Both the position numbers and the translations under genes were made by a program. A stretch of DNA of 5,273 nt from an uncultured Bacillota bacterium (lineage in GTDB: Bacteria; Bacillota_I; Bacilli_A; RF39; UBA660), in the NCBI GenBank assembly GCA_905200435.1, contig CAJKKJ010000077.1:1-5273 (forward strand), given 5' to 3'. The notes under the pieces are model-generated. The model saw only the letters and a program-made list of their open reading frames with translations, searched no databases and was not told where the DNA came from. Within the stretch, counting starts at the first letter, position 1; every line of letters begins with the position of its first letter. This document shows, in pieces, positions 1-4,562 of this stretch.

Positions 1-12
1 TATTAAAATAGG

Positions 13-46
13 GTGAAATTCGTCTAAGGCGAATTTCCTTTTTTTT
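13..46 (+). terminator. Intrinsic terminator of an upstream gene
   Basis: GAAATTCG at 15-22 pairs perfectly with CGAATTTC at 30-37. A further T-G and C-G pair closes a TAA loop, and an eight-base T run follows at 39-46. This is a standard rho-independent terminator. It most likely ends a + strand gene lying before the window, since no coding sequence precedes it here. Confidence 0.85.
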
Positions 47-81
47 AAACTTTTTTGCATCCATTTCCCGAAAAGTCCCAT

Positions 82-110
82 TTTACAAGTATTTCTATAT
101 TTGCTATAGT
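82..110 (+). promoter_or_regulatory. Sigma-A-type promoter with extended -10
   Basis: TTTACA at 82-87 and TATAGT at 105-110 are separated by exactly 17 bases. A TG at 102-103 forms an extended -10 (TGCTATAGT). Transcription should start near 116-118, giving a leader of about 77 bases ahead of the secreted coiled-coil gene. It sits directly after the upstream terminator, as expected for the start of a new unit. Confidence 0.75.
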
Positions 111-135
111 ACCTTCCAAGAAAGGAGGAAAAAGC

Positions 136-153
136 ATGATAGAAATAATGTAA
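136..153 (+). CDS. Possible five-codon leader peptide
   Basis: AAAGGAGG at 121-128 is a near-perfect ribosome binding site. It stands seven bases before ATG at 136, which opens a frame coding for only MIEIM before TAA at 151-153. The frame lies inside the leader of the 194-1633 gene, which has its own strong ribosome binding site at 181-188. It could be a regulatory upstream frame, a remnant of an older start, or a chance ATG behind a displaced ribosome binding site. The quality and spacing of the site argue that ribosomes do bind here. No function can be assigned. Confidence 0.4.
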   Translation: MIEIM

Positions 154-193
154 TATAATTAAATCAAAACAAAAAAATAGAAGGAGGGATGAT

Positions 194-1633
194 ATGATAA
201 TAATTTTTTTGTTTATATTTCTGGTACTACCAGTAAGTGCCAGTGAAGTCGATATTAATTATAAGTGGTATAAGTATAATGATAGTAGTTACATGAGTTT
301 AGATGAAAGTAAAAACATAAGTGGTTATATTGATTATAGCGATTATATAATTGATGAATATTTTGATATTAAAACATATGAAAAAATAGAAGGAAGATTT
401 ATTTACATTTATAATAAAACAGGAAAACCAATAAAATCTATTGAAAACATAAATATATACTATAACGGAGATAAGATTGATTACAAAGCCACATGTCAAT
501 ATGCTGATTTAAAAAGTATGTCTTCAAAAGGATTTATAATGATTGACATGAGAAGCAATAAATATCTAAAAGATATCGAAGTAGAAATGAATTATGATGG
601 TGGTGATGTATTAATAAGTTTTTCAGATACAGGATTTTTATTTGATACAACACTAGCTCAAGAGAAAATAAATCAAAGCGGAAAATATAAATTTAATCAT
701 ATAAAAAATCATCAGGGAATAAAATATAAAACTTATTACAATAGAATAGATGGTACATATGCAAAAGAAAGTTATGAAGACTATATCTATAAAGATTATG
801 ATGATTACAAAGTAAATTATTTCTTTTATCAAAAGAAAATAAATCAAGAAAATATTCAAATAAAAGATATAATAGATACCAATTACACATTCCTTAGATA
901 TGAAGGAAATATTGATTTAAATAAAAACGGGAACTATAAATTAAAAATAATATTTGTAGAATGTGAAAAGGATATAGAAGTTATAGTCGATATAAAAAGA
1001 GATGAAGAATTAACTAAAAAAATTGAAGAACTAAATAATAGCTTAGAAGAAAAGAATAAAGAATTAGAAAATGTAAAAAACGAAGTAAACAATAAAAATA
1101 TAAAAGTAGAAGAACTAAATAAAACTATAGAAGAAGATAAACTAAAACTAAAAGAATTAGAAGAACAAAATAAAAAGTTAAAAAAAGAAATAGAAAAACA
1201 AAATAAAACAATAATAAAAAATAAAGGAAAAATAGATGAATTAAATAAACAAATAAAAGACCTAAAAAAACAAATAAAAGAAATAAATAACCAAATAAAA
1301 AAATACGAAAAAGAAAAAATCAAATCCGAAGAAAAAACGAAACTATTAGAAGATGAAAACAATAACCTAAAAAATGAACTAGAAATCAATAAAAAAATAT
1401 ATGAAAAAAATAAGAACAATCATAAGAAAATAGTAAACATAAAAAATAAATGTTTTAATGAATTAAATGAATATAAAAAAACAATAGATTATTTAGATAG
1501 CAAATACAATAACGATAAAGAATACTATGAGCGCTACATAAAAAAATTAAAATATGTTATAGATGAAAAAAATAACGATTATTGGAACATTAAAAAAAGT
1601 TCTATTTTTGTCGGATTTATAACAAATCACTAA
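194..1633 (+). CDS. Predicted exported coiled-coil protein of unknown family
   Basis: This 479-residue protein is not one I recognise. Its N-terminus (MIIIFLFIFLVLPVSASEVD) looks like a signal peptide with a likely cleavage near VSA/SAS at residues 15-17. Unusually, the n-region has no Lys or Arg. Residues ~20-265 are rich in Tyr, Asp, Asn and Ile and alternate polar with hydrophobic residues, suggesting a beta-rich extracellular domain. From ~270 to at least 400, and perhaps 460, heptad-like EELNKxIEE/LKKQIKE patterns form a long, highly charged coiled coil. The end, SSIFVGFITNH, is too short for a membrane helix, and no LPXTG-like sorting motif is present. The start at 194 has AAGGAGGG at 181-188 with good spacing; an ATG at 189 stops after two codons. 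It has its own promoter and ends only 30 bases before the STAS gene, so read-through into the sporulation genes is possible. A cell-surface or forespore/mother-cell envelope role is only a guess. Confidence 0.8.
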   Translation: MIIIFLFIFLVLPVSASEVDINYKWYKYNDSSYMSLDESKNISGYIDYSDYIIDEYFDIKTYEKIEGRFIYIYNKTGKPIKSIENINIYYNGDKIDYKATCQYADLKSMSSKGFIMIDMRSNKYLKDIEVEMNYDGGDVLISFSDTGFLFDTTLAQEKINQSGKYKFNHIKNHQGIKYKTYYNRIDGTYAKESYEDYIYKDYDDYKVNYFFYQKKINQENIQIKDIIDTNYTFLRYEGNIDLNKNGNYKLKIIFVECEKDIEVIVDIKRDEELTKKIEELNNSLEEKNKELENVKNEVNNKNIKVEELNKTIEEDKLKLKELEEQNKKLKKEIEKQNKTIIKNKGKIDELNKQIKDLKKQIKEINNQIKKYEKEKIKSEEKTKLLEDENNNLKNELEINKKIYEKNKNNHKKIVNIKNKCFNELNEYKKTIDYLDSKYNNDKEYYERYIKKLKYVIDEKNNDYWNIKKSSIFVGFITNH

Positions 1634-1636
1634 AAT
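1608..1636 (+). promoter_or_regulatory. Candidate promoter for the STAS-sigma unit
   Basis: TTGTCG at 1608-1613 and TAAAAT at 1631-1636 are 17 bases apart, a sigma-A-like layout inside the end of the preceding gene. The same stretch contains GTCGGATTT at 1610-1618, which matches eight of nine positions of the B. subtilis sigma-H -35 consensus (RnAGGAwWW). The matching sigma-H -10 (RnnGAAT) is poor, with AAAT in place of GAAT. In B. subtilis the spoIIA operon is driven by sigma-H, so the overlap is suggestive but weak in a sequence this AT-rich. Confidence 0.35.
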
Positions 1637-1663
1637 TATGGTAAAGTAAAATAGGTGTTCAAA

Positions 1664-1882
1664 ATGCTTAAGGTAGATACATCATTCAAGAAAGGAATTT
1701 TACTAATATCAATAGGAGGTGATTTGGTAAAAGATACAGTTTCTAATTTAGATACCATAATAAAATTAATCAAAAATAATGGTTTTTCTAACGTATTAAT
1801 AGAAACTAATGTAAAATATGATAAACATGGTTTAAAAAGATTAAAATACCTAGAAAAACAAAAAAATGTAATCATAGTATAG
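1664..1882 (+). CDS. Truncated SpoIIAA-like STAS-domain protein
   Basis: This 72-residue protein follows the STAS fold pattern of anti-sigma-F antagonist SpoIIAA. It has strand LKVDTSF, strand GILLISIGGDL (compare VLCIRLTGELD), helix TVSNLDTIIKLIKNNG, strand FSNVLIETN, a helix beginning DKHGLKRLKYLEK, and a final strand KNVIIV. SpoIIAA is about 116 residues long; this protein ends where the fourth strand should be and lacks the last ~40. The phosphorylation motif DSSG is replaced by YDKHGL at residues 52-57, so the serine used in the SpoIIAB kinase cycle is missing. The chosen ATG has AGGTG at 1653-1657 six bases upstream; a GTG at 1655 is an in-frame alternative that would destroy that site. 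It lies directly before a SigF-like gene with no spoIIAB between them. It may be a degenerate antagonist, a direct sigma-binding regulator, or the N-terminal half of a frameshift fusion. The family call rests on pattern and position, not on a search. Confidence 0.55.
   Translation: MLKVDTSFKKGILLISIGGDLVKDTVSNLDTIIKLIKNNGFSNVLIETNVKYDKHGLKRLKYLEKQKNVIIV
1861..1867 (+). promoter_or_regulatory. Possible -1 frameshift heptamer in the STAS gene
   Basis: In the STAS reading frame the bases read A-AAA-AAT, a heptamer of the X-XXY-YYZ type. It lies 12 bases before the STAS stop codon at 1880-1882. A tandem -1 slip leads into the frame of the following sigma gene, which is open from 1822 onward with no stop. 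The product would be about 291 residues: the STAS part, a short linker (CNHSIGGVKK) and the whole sigma factor. No clear downstream stimulatory hairpin is visible, and A-rich heptamers are common in this sequence. Confidence 0.25.
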
Positions 1883-1888
1883 GAGGGG
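1881..1888 (+). promoter_or_regulatory. Ribosome binding site without a usual start codon
   Basis: AGGAGGGG overlaps the STAS stop codon and is among the strongest Shine-Dalgarno sequences in the window. A start codon is expected at about 1892-1896, but the sigma frame there reads GTA AAA AAA GAT ATA AAT. ATG at 1904 is out of frame and stops after ATG ATA. The nearest conceivable in-frame initiator is ATA at 1900, with a long spacing of 13 bases. An A7 run at 1890-1896 directly follows the site. Confidence 0.6.
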
Positions 1889-1899
1889 TAAAAAAAGAT

Positions 1900-2538
1900 A
1901 TAAATGATATAATATATGAATATGGACCATATGTTAATTCACTAGCTAAAAAATTTGGATTCTATAAAAACAAAGATGATTTATATCAAGCAGGCTACAT
2001 GGGACTAGTAATGGCATATAAAAATTTTGATCCAAAATTCAACGTAAAATTTTCTACTTATGCATATTCATATATATTAGGAGAAATGAAAAAAGTAGTA
2101 AACGAAAACAATAGTTTAAAATATAGTAAAGAATTACTTTCATTAAAATACAAAATAGACAAAGTAAGTGTTTTGCTCACACAAAAATTAATGCGAATTC
2201 CAACAAAAAAAGAAATAATAGAATTCTTAAACATTACAGAATATGAATACGAAGAAGTAATGCAAATAAATACAACAGTAAGCTTAGATTCAATAGTAGG
2301 TGAAGATCTAGCACTATACGAAGTAATAGGCGATAGAGAAATGGATTATTCTTCCTTAATCGCATTAAAAGAAGAATTAAAAAAACTGAACAAAGAAGAA
2401 AAAGCATTAATAAACAGTAGATATATGTATGGACTAGCTCAAAGAGAAGTAGCATCAAACCTAAATACAAATCAAGTAGATGTTTCAAGAAGGGAGAAGA
2501 AAATACTTCTAAAACTAAAAACAAGTTTAAAATCCTAG
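1900..2538 (+). CDS. sigF: SigF/SigG-type sporulation sigma factor
   Basis: This is a sigma-70 family RNA polymerase subunit, most like forespore SigF/SigG. Region 2 shows DLYQAGYMGLVMAYKNFD and the FSTYAYSYILGEMKK core, matching FSTYAVPMIIGEI of SigF/SigG rather than the SigE/SigK form. NENNSLKYSKELLSLKYKI resembles the SigG/SigF region 3 segment DNNPIRVSRSL. The C-terminus carries region 4.2 with a helix-turn-helix (AQREVASNLNTNQVDVSRREKKIL). Counted from ATA 1900 it has 212 residues against about 255 in B. subtilis SigF; the N-terminal ~35 residues before region 2.1 are absent. The first ATG, at 1999, would delete region 2.1, which is well kept upstream (INDIIYEYGPYVNSLAKKF), so it is unlikely to be the real start. 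No ATG, GTG or TTG is available, so the true start is unresolved: ATA initiation, frameshift fusion with the STAS gene, or a sequence error. Position between a spoIIAA-like gene and spoVA genes favours SigF over SigG. Confidence 0.8.
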   Translation: MNDIIYEYGPYVNSLAKKFGFYKNKDDLYQAGYMGLVMAYKNFDPKFNVKFSTYAYSYILGEMKKVVNENNSLKYSKELLSLKYKIDKVSVLLTQKLMRIPTKKEIIEFLNITEYEYEEVMQINTTVSLDSIVGEDLALYEVIGDREMDYSSLIALKEELKKLNKEEKALINSRYMYGLAQREVASNLNTNQVDVSRREKKILLKLKTSLKS

Positions 2539-2556
2539 AAATAACTAGGATTTTTT
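2529..2556 (+). terminator. Terminator after the sigma factor gene
   Basis: AAAATCCTAG at 2529-2538 pairs over ten bases with CTAGGATTTT at 2545-2554 across an AAATAA loop, and the T run extends to 2556. The TAG stop codon of the sigma gene forms the top of the 5' arm, so a terminating ribosome should interfere with folding. It separates the STAS-sigma unit from the spoVA genes. Confidence 0.88.
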
Positions 2557-2585
2557 GAATGAAAAAAAATAATAATACCATAATA
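2557..2585 (+). promoter_or_regulatory. Candidate sigma-G-type promoter for spoVAC-D-E
   Basis: GAATG at 2557-2561 and CATAATA at 2579-2585 are 17 bases apart. Both resemble the B. subtilis sigma-G elements (roughly GnATR and CATnnTA). SpoVA operons are forespore sigma-G targets in B. subtilis, and the pair sits exactly between the sigma-gene terminator and spoVAC. A caveat is that transcription would start near 2591-2593, almost at the AGGAGG ribosome binding site (2591-2596), leaving a very short leader. Confidence 0.5.
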
Positions 2586-2601
2586 CTACTAGGAGGAATT
2601 T

Positions 2602-3042
2602 ATGGACACTAAAAAATATCAAGAAATTGTTGATAGACATGAAGTAAAAGAAAACAGATTAAAAAATGGTATTGTAGCATTTATAATAGGTGGTCTAATG
2701 GGAATGATAGGAAACCTACTTGTAGATTTTTATTCATACATATTTGATATACCATCTAAAATAGCATCCACATACATGATAATAACATTAATATTTATAG
2801 GGTGCTTATTAACATGTTTAGGCATTTTTGATAAAATGGTAGCTTTTGCAAGATGTGGCTTATTAATACCAATAACAGGATTTGCCCATTCTTTGCAAAG
2901 TGCTGCATTAGAATATAAAAAAGAAGGACTTGTAACAGGAATAGGAGCGAATATATTTAAATTAGCAGGAACAGTTATATTATTTGGTATTATTTCAGCA
3001 TATGTATTTGGAATTGTAAGAGCATTAGTATTTGGAGGATAA
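2602..3042 (+). CDS. spoVAC: Stage V sporulation protein SpoVAC
   Basis: This 146-residue integral membrane protein belongs to the SpoVA dipicolinic acid channel in the spore inner membrane. In B. subtilis, SpoVAC behaves as a mechanosensitive channel that helps move Ca-dipicolinate. After a charged 20-residue N-terminus, hydrophobic segments lie at roughly residues 24-47, 56-76, 80-98 and 115-143. The family core is clear: LGIFDKMVAFARCGLLIPITGFAHSL, then AALEYKKEGLVTGIGANIFK, then LAGTVILFGIISAYVFGIV. Length is normal (about 150 in B. subtilis). AGGAGG at 2591-2596 stands five bases before the ATG. The stop codon lies one base before the spoVAD ATG, and the GGAGG at the end of this gene is the spoVAD ribosome binding site, so the genes are translationally linked. 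The IPITGFAHSL segment is visibly related to VPITSFGHLL in the SpoVAE protein. Confidence 0.95.
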   Translation: MDTKKYQEIVDRHEVKENRLKNGIVAFIIGGLMGMIGNLLVDFYSYIFDIPSKIASTYMIITLIFIGCLLTCLGIFDKMVAFARCGLLIPITGFAHSLQSAALEYKKEGLVTGIGANIFKLAGTVILFGIISAYVFGIVRALVFGG

Positions 3043-3043
3043 A

Positions 3044-4030
3044 ATGACACAAAAATATGAAAATGTATATTTATTAGAAACAAGTGTAATAACAGGACCA
3101 TATGAAAAAAAGGGTCCATTATCAAAATATTTTGATTATAGTTATGATGATTTATATTTCGGTGAAAAAACATGGGAACAAGCAGAAATGTTAATTTTAG
3201 AAAAAAGTGTTGATTTAGTATTATCAAAACAAGGAATAAAAAAAGATAAAATAGATCTATTTATTTCAGGAGATTTATTAAATCAATTAATTAGTTCAAA
3301 TGTTGTTGCATCAAGAATCAAAATACCTTTTTTAGGTATATATAATGCATGCGCATCGGGAATAGAAGGATTAATTATTGGTTCAAACATGATCGAAAGA
3401 GGATGTAAAAATATTATTTGTTCTGTTTCATCACACAATAATAGCGCAGAAAAACAATTTAGAAATCCAGTTGAATATGGTGGACCTAAACCCAAATGCT
3501 CTACTTTTACGGTAACAGGCGGTGTTAGTGGATTAATTAGTAGAACAAAAAGTAACATTAAGATAGAATCTTCTACTATTGGGACAGTATCAGATATGAA
3601 TCAAAAAGATGCTTATAATATGGGTGCTGTCATGGCAAGTGCAGCTGGAGATACAATTTATAAACATTTATGTGATACAGGAAGAAATATAAATTATTAT
3701 GACATGATCTTTACAGGTGATTTAGGTGTTATTGGTAAAAAAATATTAAAGGATTATTTAAAAGAAGCCTATAACATTGATTTAAAAAATTATGACGATA
3801 CTGCTTGCATGATTTATGATTTAAATAATCAAGATGTTTATTCTGGAGGTAGTGGTCCAGCATGTGTTATGGCAGTTTTATATAGTTATATTGTTAAAAG
3901 AATGAAAGAGGGTAAATGGAAAAAAGTATTAATTGTTGGTACTGGTTCTTTACACAATACAACATTAGTTAATCAAAAATTATCAATTCCATCAATCGCT
4001 CATGCTATTAGTTTGGAGGTTATTAAATGA
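3044..4030 (+). CDS. spoVAD: Stage V sporulation protein SpoVAD
   Basis: This 328-residue soluble, thiolase-fold protein binds dipicolinic acid in the B. subtilis homologue and works with the SpoVAC/SpoVAE membrane partners at the spore inner membrane. Family features are an early TSVITGPYEKKGPLSKYFD segment, DLYFGEKTWEQAE, and GIYNACASGIEGL around Cys103, which sits where thiolases carry the active cysteine. STFTVTGGVSGL follows at ~155-170, and the C-terminal part has SGGSGPACVMAVLYSYI and VLIVGTGSLHN. No catalytic thiolase activity is expected for the family. Length is close to the B. subtilis protein (about 338). I chose ATG 3044 because GGAGG at 3034-3038 is five bases upstream; a TTG four codons earlier would overlap spoVAC and consume that site. 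The gene ends in TGA within ATGA shared with spoVAE. Confidence 0.95.
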   Translation: MTQKYENVYLLETSVITGPYEKKGPLSKYFDYSYDDLYFGEKTWEQAEMLILEKSVDLVLSKQGIKKDKIDLFISGDLLNQLISSNVVASRIKIPFLGIYNACASGIEGLIIGSNMIERGCKNIICSVSSHNNSAEKQFRNPVEYGGPKPKCSTFTVTGGVSGLISRTKSNIKIESSTIGTVSDMNQKDAYNMGAVMASAAGDTIYKHLCDTGRNINYYDMIFTGDLGVIGKKILKDYLKEAYNIDLKNYDDTACMIYDLNNQDVYSGGSGPACVMAVLYSYIVKRMKEGKWKKVLIVGTGSLHNTTLVNQKLSIPSIAHAISLEVIK

Positions 4031-4377
4031 CTTACTTAAATGCTTTTATTTTTTGTGGAATTGTTTGTTTAATTGGACAAATTATTCTTGATAATACAAG
4101 ACTTACTCCCGGACATGTTACATCTATTTTTGTATGTATTGGTGCTTTTTTAGATTCTTTTGGTTTATATGATAAATTTATTATATGGGCAGGTGGTGGA
4201 GCAAGTGTACCTATAACTAGTTTTGGACATTTACTTATTCATGGTGCTTTAACGGAATTTAATGAAGCAGGTATTATGGGATTATTTATGGGAATGCTTG
4301 ATTTAGCCCAATCAGGGATTGTTTCTGCAATTATTATTTCCTTTGTATTAGCATTATTTTTTAAGCCTATTGATTAG
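4027..4377 (+). CDS. spoVAE: Stage V sporulation protein SpoVAE (SpoVAEb type)
   Basis: This 116-residue membrane protein completes the SpoVAC-D-E set that carries dipicolinic acid into the developing spore. Hydrophobic segments lie at about residues 4-21, 31-48 and 89-111. Family motifs include CGIVCLIGQIILDNTRLTPG, GAFLDSFGLYDKFI, GGGASVPITSFGHLLIHGAL and the terminal FVLALFFKP. These match the SpoVAEb form rather than the soluble SpoVAEa. Length is normal. The ATG overlaps the spoVAD stop as ATGA, with GGAGG at 4015-4019 inside spoVAD, indicating coupled translation. There is no spoVAA, spoVAB, spoVAEa or spoVAF here, so this is the reduced Clostridium-like set rather than the long Bacillus operon. 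Confidence 0.95.
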   Translation: MTYLNAFIFCGIVCLIGQIILDNTRLTPGHVTSIFVCIGAFLDSFGLYDKFIIWAGGGASVPITSFGHLLIHGALTEFNEAGIMGLFMGMLDLAQSGIVSAIIISFVLALFFKPID

Positions 4378-4400
4378 AAAGTGTAATACTTTCTTTTTTT
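4376..4400 (+). terminator. Terminator after spoVAE
   Basis: AGAAAGT at 4376-4382 pairs with ACTTTCT at 4388-4394 around a GTAAT loop, and T's continue to 4400. The 5' arm begins inside the spoVAE TAG stop codon, echoing the overlap seen at the end of the sigma gene. It closes the spoVA operon. Confidence 0.82.
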
Positions 4401-4431
4401 GCTTGCTTTTAAAAGTAAAATATAGTAAAAT
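4399..4431 (+). promoter_or_regulatory. Candidate sigma-A promoter of the surface-protein gene
   Basis: TTGCTT at 4403-4408 and TAAAAT at 4426-4431 are 17 bases apart. An overlapping alternative pairs TTGCTT at 4399-4404 with TATAGT at 4421-4426 at 16 bases. It directly follows the spoVAE terminator. The leader would be about 125 bases. Confidence 0.55.
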
Positions 4432-4562
4432 TATCATACATACATGTATTACTAAAAAATAAAAAAATAATTTTTTTGTTAATAACTTTATTGGTATAAA
4501 AGAATATATAGATACCGGTCCTCTTTATAGGAAAAGTAATATATTAGAAGAGGAGTTAGAGT
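4432..4562 (+). promoter_or_regulatory. Structured leader with pairable ribosome binding site
   Basis: This non-coding leader holds a perfect palindrome ATACATGTAT (4440-4449) and an A7-TAA-T7 inverted repeat (4461-4477). A second possible promoter with extended -10 TGGTATAAA lies at 4492-4500. TCCTCTT at 4519-4525 is exactly complementary to AAGAGGA at 4548-4554, which contains the Shine-Dalgarno core (AGGAG 4551-4555) seven bases before ATG 4563. Folding would hide the ribosome binding site in a 7-8 base-pair stem. Regulation through this structure is inference. Confidence 0.35.

Noticed and set aside
154..159. Perfect TATAAT as a second promoter before the secreted protein gene
   Set aside because: No -35-like hexamer lies 16-18 bases upstream, and no TG extension is in place. 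TATAAT is expected by chance at this AT content.
934..1419. 161-codon open frame on the minus strand
   Set aside because: It is the mirror of the Lys/Glu-rich coiled-coil coding region, giving a Phe/Ser-rich low-complexity translation with no ribosome binding site or family resemblance.
1890..1896. A7 run after the ribosome binding site as a frameshift site or homopolymer error explaining the missing start
   Set aside because: No start codon lies between the ribosome binding site and the run in any frame, so a slip or indel there cannot supply one. A shift out of the sigma frame meets stops at once.
1999..2538. ATG 1999 as the real start of the sigma factor
   Set aside because: It would remove region 2.1, which is clearly encoded upstream in the same frame, and its ribosome binding site is weak compared with AGGAGGGG at 1881.
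2730..3227. 165-codon open frame on the minus strand
   Set aside because: It lies opposite spoVAC and the start of spoVAD, both firmly identified. Its translation (Asn/His/Phe-rich) has no recognisable features.
4461..4477. A7-TAA-T7 inverted repeat as a terminator
   Set aside because: The stem has only A-T pairs and no G-C base, and a good terminator for spoVAE already exists at 4376-4400. It is more likely compositional.
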